The notes below the pieces were generated by a model. That model was not told the origin of the DNA. It ran no database searches and worked only from the letters and a program-made list of their open reading frames with translations. Shown piece by piece: positions 11,874 to 24,000 of a stretch of DNA of 64,000 nucleotides (position 1 is its first letter; the number at the start of each line of letters is the position of its first letter). The DNA is from Cololabis saira (Eukaryota > Chordata > Actinopteri > Beloniformes > Belonidae): positions 34,682,879 to 34,746,878 of the forward strand of contig NC_084596.1 of NCBI RefSeq assembly GCF_033807715.1. Direction: 5' to 3'. Both the position numbers and the translations under genes were made by a program.

Positions 11874-14800
11874 CCCGCCGCCGCGTGGCCATCAGTCGCC
11901 TGTCTGTTCACCTGAGTTTGTGTTTTGTGTTGACGCTGCTGAAAGATGATTGGACTCCTGCTGTCTGTCAGTAAACGCTCAAGTTTTCCTTTACCCTGGT
12001 CTTGTTGTTTATTTCTACACCTCCTGTTCTCCTGCTTAATCCTGCTGAGCAGTTTCATTCATGGACAGAAGTTTCCAGGACTTCTCATTGTTCTCACAGC
12101 ACATTATCCAGACCTCCCAGTAGTCCCACTATTCCCCATCACTCCTGTTGTCCAAACAAAGCCCTCTGTAAAGGAGCCTCATTCTGTATTCATTTAGCTG
12201 ATCAATTCACGACAACCTGTAGGTGTTCAATCCGACAAAATGTTCAACCTGACAAGATATTTGACATTATGAGGTGTTTTTCACATGGTGTTAAAGGTCA
12301 TGAGATATTTGACTTAACAAGATGTTTACATAATAAGATGTTTGGCCTGATGAGATGTTCCTGATGATGTGTTCTCTCCAGAGTAAAGCTGCACTTTATT
12401 TTAAGGAGCTTGAGGCAGGATTGAGGCAGGATTTATGAAAAAATGTGTCTACGTTTTAAGTTTTCTAGTAATAATGTCAGATGAAGCGTTCCAAACCCAA
12501 AAGAATGAGTCCTCTAGTGTATCTCTCCATTGCCTTGAACAGGCTGTGTGCTTCAAAATGTGCTGCAATTCGGAGGCCGAATTTCCCGCGCTGTCCTGCG
12601 GATGCTACGTCACATGACGCTGCATGCACGTTCTCCCCGTTCTCCCGTGCCGGCTTCACTGTTGGCTGCAGTACCCCCAACGGCCGTCGTGGCGAAGGGT
12701 GGCGCTAGAGAGTCTCATTTCTTAAAAGGAGCCTCATGCTCCTTTAAATCATTCTGACAAATATTTTATACCTGAAAATGTTCATCTGAATGCAGTAAAA
12801 ACAACAACAAAAGAAACCACCACTGAAATAAAGTAACATTTTAGTTACTGGGTATGGTATACAGTATACAGTATACAATAATTGAGCTAAATAAAATGAT
12901 GTGATGAACATCCCCCTCCCTGACATGTACGTGGCACCCTCATCACGTGGCTTAGTTTTGATTAGTGGGTATCCAGAGTTATTATAGTTTTGTATTTTTC
13001 CATTAGTTTTAGTATTAGTTTTAGTTTGTTATTATAATACGTGGTTCGTGGGTAAGGTTTAAGAAGTTCAGAGCAGGAATTACAATACAACACACAACAG
13101 TGTGTTGTATTGTAATGTAACAAAGTAACACATGTAACAAAGTTATTATCATGTGTCCCTTTTTAAATTTCAGCACCTGCCCCTCCAAAGGTCTCTGCAC
13201 GTCGCTGCCTGAAACAGGCAGCTTCTTGTCTTCATTTGTTAAGTTTTTAATTACAACATGTAGATCGTATTTTTTTTTACACTTTAAAACAAGATAGTTT
13301 CACAATAAATGTACTTTTGGTGTAGGTTTTCAGACACCGGAAAAGCTTTCCCCTTAACCAAATAATTTAGAAGAAGAAGAAGAAGAGGAAAAAAATAATC
13401 TGAGTGTACTATCCAGGAAACTCAGAAAAACAAGCAGGTATCACTATAACAACAGACTTTAAAGGGGTTCTGTTTCATAAAGAGAGTTTGTGATCATCGA
13501 GAAAGTGTCAACTGTGGAGTCATGACAGGAAAAAAAGCAGCATAAATTGATAGTGGGAAGATAATTCTGAAAGACTTGTCTGTTCAATAATCTTGGCTGT
13601 AAATATTTACCTGGCATTTAAATGTTTTTGTACATGGAAAAATATAAAAAAAAGAGAAAGATACAAATAACTTTTCACCCATTAAACAGCAAAGCACTCA
13701 GTTTGAAAGTTTGAGGTTCAAATACCTTCAGACAAAACTATTGTTTTCTACCGAAAATAGGTTATTTTCATATGACACCTGACTTATGTTTGTAAATATA
13801 TTTAATTGTATATAATTGTAATAATAAGAAATATATAATAAAAAAAGGAAACCTCTGTAACCAGCAGTGAACTGGGGTTTTAACCTAAAACGCTTATCAG
13901 TCTCTGCAGATGCAGATCTGCAGTCTCCTGATACAGGGCAGATGGCTAACATCTAGTGGTACATTTGTGAATTGCAGACTGATAATTGGGATATTTACCA
14001 TGTCACGTTAGAATACCGATATAAAAAGTAATTGTGATTAAAATGTGAACAATTTGGTTAAATTTAGATATTTTTTTCAGTTGATGAGGAACATCTGCTG
14101 GAGATGTAGAGATCTTAATCATTAAGGTGTCTTTCTCTCTCCTCAGGTGGATTTCTCTGTACCTCCCACTAGTGAAAATCCACTTTTACACTTCTCCCGA
14201 GTCATTGTGAACTTTCAGAAAACTGTCTTTGTACAGTGAAAATCTGGAACCTGGGTGAATGTAATCAAGGTAGGAGAGAAGATGGAGGACTTGAGAGCAG
14301 ATTGTAAACATCAGGAGAGGAAGCTTCATCAGTACGTCTTTCAGCAGACCGTTATGACCCGGCTCTGCCAGGGTCAGGGAGTCGCAACAAAGGGAATTGT
14401 GACAAGTTGTAAAATGTGAATCCCAGGAGTTTATTGTAAAGCCAAAGAAGAAAAGAAACGGGCACACAGTGGGTGATGTATATGAACAGAGTTGGGGGTC
14501 GGGATGCTGCTCAACACAAAAACACATCAAAAAGGCCCCATCTGAAAATAAATAAGCCAGTTACTCAATGATCCCGACGTGACTGAACACTGATCTTCTG
14601 GATACAAAAGGGGAGCAGCACCGTAAACTAAGTACAAATGGATCATCCAAACAGCTGTTTCTACACAAAAGGCATTTACTAAATCAAAATCCTACCTATC
14701 CCAACTCCGGGCTAAAAGCTATCAAAACTAACCAAACAAAAAGTGATGCCAAAAAGGCAGTTAGTTTAACCTAAACACTCAATTCAAAACCACAGAAGTA

Positions 14801-16704
14801 AATCAGAAGGTAGCAGAGCTACAGAGCTATAAATAAAGAGATATCTAATAGATCTAACTATCTAAACAATTACCCAAAAGCCAAATCATCAACAATCATC
14901 AGGTCACAAGGTTGGGGCTGTAGCTGAGCAAACAGCTGCCTCTGAATGAGGGATGAGTGTCTTTTATTTCCTGGATCTGGTGCGGTGATTGGATGGGCTG
15001 AAACCAATAGGGAAGGCAGAGATGAAGGTGTGTGGACCTGGACCAATCCCGTCTGAGCACAGCTGGGTGAACAGTTGCAGCCTTAACAGCCCTTAAAAGG
15101 AGAGGATTGAATTACATGAGCACTGATGTAAATGTATCACCTGAAGAAGCCTGGCAGACAAGTTAATGTCAACATATACAGCTTAGTGAGCAGACTTTAT
15201 ACAAATAAATACATTCAAGCCAAACATGGTCATCATGTGATTACGAGACGTTTCTTTATTATATTTTACACCAGACGATACAATGTACAGCGTTGTACAG
15301 TGATATAAACATCGTATATAAATATAGTCAGATAAAAATCACATTACCGTTCCCGCTGTATGTTTAAACCATGGATGTAAACACTGCGGTTCAGTCAGCT
15401 GCGCCCCCTGCAGGTTTGGAGCACTTCCGGTTGCAGTGACCGGTTATGAAGCGTTTTTCTTTTGAAGATGGTTTCTTGTTTTATATCGTTTTGTGCTTTG
15501 CATCGTTTCTCTATTTGCAGCGCATTTGATGATGCTGCATTTGTCTTTGTTTTTTGTAGCACGTTTTTTCATTTGCACCACGTTCCTCTTTTTGTACCTC
15601 GTTTTGAGTTTGTGAATTTGAATCGTTTCTGTACTTGAAGCCGTTTTCCTTAACTCAGACGTAGGCCGTTGCAGTGCGTTTGGTCACTGCAACCTTGTCA
15701 GCCACCGTAGACATACATGGTGCCTTGTACTCTGTCACTTTCTATGTCGTTTTTTTTGTACTTTGACTTTGATTTGCAGTCCTGACACCCGCAGAAATGT
15801 TTTGTTTCCAAATGGAAAGACAGGCTGCGCACATTTACGCTCGTGTCTAAGCAGATATTTGATCAATAAACCCTAAGATCGCAGATTTAAATATTACAAT
15901 ATTGGTTTTTGTTTACAGCAGAGTAAATGAGGATATGTAGGCTATAACTTTTTTTCTTGTTTGTACAGAAGTTAATAACATCACAGTGCGGAAAAGCAAT
16001 CAGCACTTCATTTGTTCACGCGCACGTCTTTGAGGTATCTTTAAACGTGTTTTTACATAAACATAATCCGTGATCACATGTTGTATTCGTGCTATGAGAA
16101 TATTGTAGTTTTGTATTTCAATAGCTTTGGGTACAGACCTGCAGTCCTCAAAGCAGCTGAATCGTGTCCTCATGGAGAAACCCTCTGCGCGCATTTACGC
16201 ACATGTCATAGCAGAGGTTCACTGATTGGACATAAAGGCGCATTAACAAACTCCAACGAGCCTCCCGGGATTAGAGAGGGGTGTTTTCTTGACATTGTAT
16301 GTTGCTAATAGACACCTTAAAGTTTCTGAGGTATGGTTTTACCAGATAACTGAGACCTCACTTGAGGTTTTCAGTGGCATGATGACTTTTTATCTCTTCT
16401 GAGACCTCAGACTGTGACTGGGAGCTGACTGATGAAGAGGATGTCCTACAGTGTAACAGACTGATGATGAAGATCTGCCTTTGAAGCCCCTAGTAAGGAC
16501 TTGAGTAAATGTTCATCCGTGGCGGTATGGCAGTGAAGACCTTCAGGGCAGGGGTCTCATTCATGATCCCTCTATGGGTTCACTTACTTTCCCCCAGCAC
16601 TGTGAATGTTTAATAAAGACTCAGAAATTATGTATTTTACCATTTCACCTTAATAACGTTATTTGTCTTATTTGGGACTTAGATGATGCTGAGCTCACAT
16701 TTTT
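11874..16704. other. SLC4 3' UTR and intergenic sequence without a recognised gene
   Basis: The first few hundred bases after the SLC4 stop are presumably 3' UTR; I did not find a single convincing poly(A) site. Beyond it I see only repeat-like material: a segment at 12470-12760 sharing the run AATTTCCCGCGCTGTCCTGC with 26806-26828; an AT-rich TTAGTTTTAGTATTAG stretch at about 12970-13040; an LTR/5'UTR-like block at 14330-15130; and T-rich, loosely periodic ATTTGCA/GTTTTC wording at 15450-15660. No conserved coding exon was found on either strand. Confidence 0.4.
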
Positions 16705-17523
16705 TGGAAAAGAATGCAGTTTCTATTTCTATCGAGAAATATATATTTTACTTTCATAATATTCACTCAGTGAATGTACATAATCACTCGTTTGCCCGTT
16801 GTTGCGAAGTCTTTTTCAAACCTCGCCAGAATAAAGGCTGATTTATGGTTCTGCGTTACACCAACGCAGAGCCTACGGCGTAGGTTACGTGGCGACGCGT
16901 GCCCTACGCCGTACCCTACGCCGTAGGCTCTGCGTCGATTTAACGCGGAACCATAAATCAGCTCCCGAGCCGGCAGGCAGAAATCCCGAAATTTTCGGAG
17001 CAAATTTCTTAACAGGCGTAGCTACAACTGTTAGATTTCATCTATTAAATCAACATTCATCTTCCTAAATGATTTTTTTCAGCCAGCAGTAATTCTCCAC
17101 AGAGCTGCAGGTTTCTCCCCGGGACGACGGCGCAGGTTGACCTGGCGATCACGTCTGTACTCCGGCTGCTGCTGCTCCGAGCCGGCGGCTCTTCTCCGAA
17201 AACATCGGATCAAATTTCTTAACAGGCGTTATTTGGATAAACTGGGCCCAGGTTGGGGATCTTAACAGTTACTTTTACACCTGAAAAAATATTAAAACAT
17301 AATAAAGTGGCATATTAACAGCGCTACAGCTGAAATTAAAACAGCTTTTGGCTCTCAGCTTCCTGATTTTAGGGGTGGTGCTGAAAGTAGGGGTAGTGGG
17401 AGTATTGGGACAGGAACCTGGGAAGATTTCAAGTGCCCTAAAATCTGTGGCTTCTTTTTAAGGGGTAGTGGTAGTGAAGGAGGGCTAGTGGTAGAAAGTA
17501 GGGGGGTGTATTGGGATTGGCCC
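16705..17523. mobile_element. PIF/Harbinger-like non-autonomous transposon, copy 2 (left end truncated)
   Basis: Colinear with the right two thirds of 4892-5844 (GAGAAATATATATTTTAC, AACATCGGATCAAATTTC, AATAAAGTGGCATATTAACA, final GTATTGGGATTGGCCC). It contains the same nested palindrome (16835-16963). The left terminus is missing, and about 17025-17180 holds sequence absent from copy 1. No coding frame. Confidence 0.7.
16835..16963. repeat. Palindromic MITE (copy B), nested
   Basis: Same arms as copy A (AGGCTGATTTATGGTTC and GGAACCATAAATCAGC) at the same relative place inside the larger element, so it moved with its host. Confidence 0.8.
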
Positions 17524-17599
17524 TTTCTCTGTCCTTTATCTGTATGTATCTACGTCCCTGGGTGCCTGCCTGTCATTCTGACTCACCTGGTTGCTATGG

Positions 17600-17819
17600 T
17601 AACTTCTTAGCCCAGAGGTCTGGTGGAGCATCTGGGTGAAACCTGAGCAGCCATGGCAGCTCGCAGTCACCTAATCTGCTGCTGAATGATTGATGGAGGC
17701 TGTCAGAGATCCTGGAACACCTGAATCACACCTGAGACTCACCCGAGACTCACCTGGGACTCACCTGCGCTGTTGGACGCTCCGTCAAGACACTACAAGA
17801 CACTGCACAGCTACAGCAG
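17600..17819 (+). promoter_or_regulatory. Possible noncoding first exon of the cysteine-string protein gene
   Basis: The sequence is repeat-free and ends in a strong donor, CAG|GTAGGT at 17819/17820. It includes three near-tandem GACTCACC units at about 17728-17765. Two candidate acceptors precede the coding start (after 20965 and after 20996). A 5' UTR intron is thus plausible, but nothing in the sequence proves transcription. Confidence 0.25.
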
Positions 17820-18244
17820 GTAGGTAGCGGCTGTCAGACCCCCACACTCACCTGTGATTGCTTGAATCAAGACCACCTGTGGGACATCACCAACTACAGT
17901 CAGGTGTCTCACCTGGACAGCCGGGTGAGCGGTGGTAATGTTTAGTTTTGAAGGTTTTGGTAAACAACAGCTGGTGTTAGTGAATGTACTTTACTGATGA
18001 CCAAGTACTACCTACTAACGAGGGTTGGGCGGAGTCAGTCGTACCATCACGGCGCTGTGCAGTAAGGTGAAGGAGAAGCTGTGAATGTACTCTTCAGAAA
18101 CCGGTGGGTGACGTCATAGAGGGCTTGTCCAAGTCTTCTTATGTCTCTAGTAAAATGGAGAACTGGGTGGAATGAGCAGGTCTGGAAACCAGCTGGAACC
18201 ACCTTAGCTCTGTTTCCACAAGTTAGTACTGTCACCTCATGTCA

Positions 18245-19000
18245 GTGCTACCTGAAGTTACATTACAGACAAATCTGTCCAAACAGCCTCATTTCATATG
18301 CCACTACCAAAACAACATCTGGTCGTGTTTTATCAGTTTCATCGTGTTTGTTGGTGTTCGACTTAATCCTGGCTCTCCTAAAATCCACAATCATCTCCTT
18401 TGTCTTGTCCACATTCAAGATGAGATGATTGTTCCCACACCATGCCAAAAAACGGTCCACCAGTTCCCTGTATTCAGTTTCTTGTCCATCACTGATTCAC
18501 ACCACAATTAAAGAGTAATCTGAGTATTTCTGCAGGTGACAGGACTCGCACTGAAAGTCTGAGGTGTACAGCGTGAAGAGGAGTGGTGAGAGTACAGTTC
18601 CCTGTGGTGCTCCTGTGCTGCTGTCAGACTCACAACCATTCACTCTCACAATCTGCGGTCTGTTTGTCAGGTATTCAGTAATCCAGGGGATTGTTGAGGC
18701 ATTCAGCTATCTCTTTCAAGCTTGTAATGCAGGCAGGATGGAGTTAAATCCACCGGAGAAATTGAGGAACGTGATCCTCACAGTTTTGTCCAGATGACTG
18801 TAGGTTCGTTGAAGCAGGTGCATGATGGCATCTTCAACTCCAACCCCATGATAATAAGCAAACTGCAGCCGGTCCTAGAAGGTGCTTGTGTGCTCAGGTG
18901 GGACAATATAAGTGTCTCCAGGACATTGATGATGGGAAATGTTAGGGCTTCAGGTCTATCTTTCGGAGAAGATGGATGAGATCTTCTGCATGAGCTTGTT
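18245..19000 (-). mobile_element. LINE reverse-transcriptase fragment (L2/Maui-like), antisense
   Basis: The minus strand reads, in order and with frame breaks: ITEYLTNRPQIVRVNGCESD, then GAPQGTVLSPLLFTLYTSDF, then WCGNNHLILNVDKTKEMIVD. These are the RT fingers/palm segments of fish L2-type LINEs. The sequence continues to about 19300 with less certain LINE-like material. 5'-truncated and interrupted. Confidence 0.75.
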
Positions 19001-20606
19001 CAGCCCTGACCGCATATCTCTTTTGTTGTTCTGCTCGAGCTTGTTCTCCAGCTTTTTCCTGTACACCCCCTCAATGTCTCTGATCTTGACTTTACCTTAT
19101 TTTTGTACACTTCGAATCCCTGTTGGAATGGAGCTGATGTGTTCTTTTTGACACTTTCACAGAAAGCTATTCATTTGGTTTCCTGCTTGGTTTTCTCCTC
19201 CATCATCAATGTCTATACTCTTTTAGTTGCCTCTGTCATAATGGAGCTCTGTGAGCTAGCTTCATTGTTGTTGATGTTTGGCGTAGTTTCATAAAACAAG
19301 ACAACCAGGTCAAGAATCAAAAGTGACCGTTGCTAGATTTTCTGACAGCAGGGATGGGATACTACAAGAACAAGATGATACTTCCTAAAAAAAAGCACAC
19401 ATGTTAAATTTTAAATAGTCCTTCAAATGAAATTGAAACTGACATTTTAACATGAAAACTAGGTGCTGCTTTAAAGCTTTTACCACTTTTATTGTACTAT
19501 TGCTTCTCACAGCACTGAAAAGATGCTCTTCTGTATGCTTTCAGAGGCCCAAAGATGTTAATGCTGTCTCTGGAAGTTATTTTTTTTCCCAATTTTTCCT
19601 TTGAACTTGTCTTAAGGTGTCATTGTAACATTTCTGGTTTCTAAAACCTCAGTTTCTACTGAGGACTGGTAAGGACTGCAGACAGACAAGTCCAGTATCA
19701 TACCCTCTTTTCCCTCAGCCATGTCTTTACAGTGTGTCCAGAATGTACTTTTAAATCAGGGTTGTCAGAGCCAACTTAATCCCTATACCACAAAAAGCAT
19801 GCATCTCAGGTGGGGTGATCTCAGATCTGAAACATGGGGCCCTGGATGAGATTGTCCTCTGGTTCTGCGTTGGTTCCATGGGAACTACCCTCTTGGGTTC
19901 ACTTATGTGGTTGGTCCAAGTGGGATCCAGATAAAACCCTTATTTTGGGCTGACCCATAAACCATGTACCTGAGTAGAACCACTATGAGCAGTTTACATG
20001 GAACCAACATAGAACCCAGGAATTATCCTATACTGTATATGGCCCTGTTTCGGCTGGACAAGCACAGAACTATGGCTTAAGTTGAGGGTTAGTGAACATG
20101 TAGTTACGGCCCATATATACCTCTGATGCAAGATATACTGGATTATACACTAACTTTGTTATTTATTTGTATGCTCACCTGCACCAAACCATATGAGGGG
20201 GTGGGCTGGTGTTGGTTATAAGCCCAGACCATCACAGAGTCTGAATTCTGGACTGGTTGATGATAACAGTATGGATGATCCTTTGCCTCCAGAGTACATG
20301 GTGCACATTTCTTCCTAAAAAACATCTGGAATACTAATTGGCAATTTAAATCTGAATTTAATCTGCATGTAAACTGACATTTCTGTTGATTAACCCCAGA
20401 TGGCGCTGAGTCCCCTGGTCCTCATACAGAGCCTTGTGGTACTCCACAGTACTCCACAGGAGCTACGGTTATTTGAGGTGGTGGCTTTATTAGCCTGTTG
20501 ATGATGCATGGAAAAGGGATTACTTTGGCAACTGAGAATACAGATATATTTACTAATAACACTTAAAACTACCTTGATAAATCTCTGGACTTATCTCTGG
20601 ACTCTA
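19001..20606. other. Intergenic sequence without a recognised gene
   Basis: No conserved coding exon was seen on either strand. Parts of 19000-19300 may belong to the adjoining LINE. The rest looks like unique or very old repeat sequence. Confidence 0.4.
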
Positions 20607-20648
20607 GAAAGGCTGAAGCCATGACAATATCAAAAACTCCTACAGGTG
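20607..20648 (+). pseudogene. Decayed partial duplicate of the first coding exon and donor site of dnajc5g
   Basis: This 42-bp stretch matches 21077-21118 (end of the first coding exon plus the donor) at 36 of 42 positions by my alignment, including the exact junction string TCCTACAG|GTG. Weaker similarity extends about 30 bp upstream (TCTCTG..., with a small indel). In the equivalent frame it carries TAG and TGA stops, so it is not a usable coding exon. It sits 470 bp upstream of the original. Confidence 0.6.
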
Positions 20649-21008
20649 GAGCTGACAGGGGGAGTGAGGAGGATGTGGGATTTAAAAAGCTCGGCAGGTG
20701 ATAGACATCAGCAGGCCTGTGACCGACAAGTGCCTCTGTTCATTAAGAAGACCTGAACCATGTAGATGAGTGAGAGCCAGTTTAAAACATGACTCGTCTT
20801 GTCTGCCTGATCAAGCTGCTGGGAGTCACCTCATTTATTAGTTGTAGCCGAACAGATTATTAATTGCTTATTATTGTTTTAAGCATTTGTGTAACTGAGA
20901 TAATTCCACATTAATAAGTTGAAAGTTGAAAGGATTTCGCCCCTCCCTGTGTCCACCTGTACAGGTCTGTGTGACATCTGTATACCTGCAACAGGTGATG
21001 GTGTCAGG

Positions 21009-24000
21009 ATGTCTGAAGGGAAGCAGCGAACTCTCTCCACCTCTGGAGAGTCTCTGTATCAGATCCTCGGCCTGGAGAAAGGCTGCAACCATGACGAAAT
21101 CAAGAAGTCCTACAGGTGAGCTGAGTTGCCCCCCTCCACACATACACTCACCTGCTGCAGGTGGATAGTAAGCTGATTCAACTTTGCTGAACTTTTCTAA
21201 CTGTTTTGGGGCTTGATTATGTTCTTTAAACCTCCAGAGTGATGGGTTAATGTGATGGCATCAGTCTGTTACATCACGACTGGTTGAATTTCTGGATCTG
21301 AACTTCAAATTCAGGTTAATTTAGTTAAATAAACATAACAAGCTCACATAAGTCTAGCTGAGGCTTGCTGAGCTAACTGGGCTCCACAAATGCTGGCCAT
21401 TGAAAAGAGCTTGTTTCACCCCTCTGCATCTCGGCCAGGTGAAGGCAAGAGTGTAGTTCCAGCTGCTTAATGCACCTGTTAGGATGTGGATGTGATGTGC
21501 ATCATGGTGAAACCTTGCCACATGGTTGTTAGCGCTGGGGTTTTACTCCAAGACTCCAGGACAACATTAGTTTTTATCAATAAAACATTCTCCTGCTGCA
21601 GTGAGTGAACTCATGGACAAACACTGACATCTGTGTCTGGTTCAGGAAGCTGGCGCTGCGGTACCACCCGGATAAGAACCCGGATAACCCAGAGGCAGCA
21701 GAGAAGTTCAAGGAGCTGAACAGCGCCCACGCCACTCTGTCGGACCTCAGCAAGAGGAACATCTACGACTCGTATGGCTCCCTGGGACTCTATGTGGCTC
21801 AGCAGTTTGGAGAGGACAATGTCAACACCTACTTCATGCTGTCCACCTGGTGGGCCAAGGTGGGGCCAGGGCTTATGCCTGATCTGAGTACCGGGGCGGA
21901 GTGGAGCGGTGGTGCTAAGTGACAGCTTGTTTGTGTTCTAGGGTCTGTTCGTGGTCTGCGGGATCCTGACAGGTTGTTACTGTGGCTGCTGTCTCTGCTG
22001 CTGCTGCAACTGCTGCTGTGGAAAACTCAAGCCCCCGCCCGCTGGCGAGGAGACGGAGCCAGGCTACGTCTCCCCCGATGACCTAGAGGACGAGATACGC
22101 AACAATGCTGACAATGGTAAGATGGCGACAGGTCTTCCTCCAACACTCGAAATAAAAACTATGGCTTTTTTTAACAGGATGCCAACTTACCTGTAATTAG
22201 CATGTGGCTAACGTAGCTGCTGCTAGCATGTGGCCGTGGTCGGTATGTGGCTATTTTACCTGCATGTGAGATCAGCATCTCAACGAGGACAGGTTCAGCT
22301 GATTCCCAGCTTAATCATCTTGTAACAGGAATAATGCTACAATGTCAACAATAGAGGGAATGCGCATGAAATCACAGATGCGACTTCACAGCGGGTTACA
22401 CTGGTTCCTGGGGTAACTGTACGGGTCACTGTCAAGTCCAACTGCCTTTAAGACGATAATCGGTTGTTATCCCGTCTTCTCCACTAGTTGCAGCCATTTT
22501 TGCCACTCAGTGCGAGTAAGGGGACTGGTCCAATGGGGAAGTGACGTCAATGTATACACGAATCCGGCGACCGGTTTGTGTGTGCCGCCATCTTGCTGCG
22601 GTGCCATTGCTGCGGTGACAGGTGTCAATCAATTCATGATGCTGTTATTGTAACCTGACGCTCTACACAGCATCATGAATAGCTGGATTGATTATGTTAG
22701 ACAGTGGCCTCCCATAACTAATGAAGGTAACTTAAATTAATGCTGATGTTAATTTATAAATAATGATTTGTTTGAGCGATAAGCAGGAAAGAATAGAGGA
22801 ATAGGGAGATGAGGGAGTGTATGATTAAACACTGTTATATAGCATACGTTACGTGTGCTGACGTTAGCAAGCTAGCAGCGCAACATTTAATCATTATGGA
22901 AAGGCTACGTGATTAAAAAAAACAACACCAACAACACCTGTTTATGTTTTGTTTTATTTTAGGTATCCAAGAATATTTTATTGATCGCCTGGCGTCCAAT
23001 GACCAAAAAAAACGCAATTACAGGTCTCTAATTGAAGGGCAGAACTATCTCAGCTCCGGATGGGTCGGGCAAATTCTGCACCGCCATTTAGATGAGAATT
23101 GTGTCATTTTGAGGGGATCAGTGAGACGCAGTCTCACTCCACTGTCCATCCACTGTCACCATGATGTGTATTGTAAATACACAATTTGTAAATACTTACC
23201 GTACTGTTTTTATTTGGGACAAAGTCCTTTCTGTGGATGTTTTGTATCCACCTCTGGTGAACACCTTGGTCTTCGGCACGCCCAGGAAATCGGTGTAATC
23301 CGTACGGTCTGGCACAAGGACAGTCTTCGTTTGGTAATGGACTGTGTGTTTTGCATAACGTTTTTTTCCAGATTTGTCATTTTCCACTGCTGTTTGAACA
23401 GCCAAGAACGGCACAAGTCCTCCCCGAATTCCGAGACATTTTAAACTTAAAGCACTCCACTTTTGGGGACCCTTTCATTCAAAAGCGCTGAAATACAAAT
23501 ACATTAAGAGAGCCTGGCAGGGAGCCGCCACAGCCCCCGGGTCTGGCGCTCAGAAGGCACGCCGATTTTTTCCAGTGGCCAGCCGCGGTACTGCAACAAA
23601 AAATCCCATGGTGCCCAGAAAGCATTTTTCCCATAGACTGCAATAGTAAAAGAGAAGCCTCTAAAACTGTTCACAGGACACCTCCAGCTGTAATCACCGT
23701 TAATTACTAATCTTTGTATTCTATATTTTTAAGTCATGGACTTTATATCCGTCAAAAATGTTTTATAACGGCCAGAAAAGTCAAAGAAAAGTCTCTTTCT
23801 GGGCGTGACGTCACGGCTGACGTCACAGCCGTGTCCGTGCATTCCACGGATGTTTATATTAATATTTATTATGTAATTATATTATATTAATACATTAATA
23901 ATATATGTAATACTATACATGTAATAATATAATAATAATATACATATATATATTAATGTATATAATAATATACATTAATTTATATATTATATTAATACAT

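Noticed and set aside
20919..21008. Upstream in-frame ATG for dnajc5g
   Set aside because: It adds 30 residues not found in cysteine-string proteins and spans two possible splice acceptors; [10 protein letters not shown] fits the family start.
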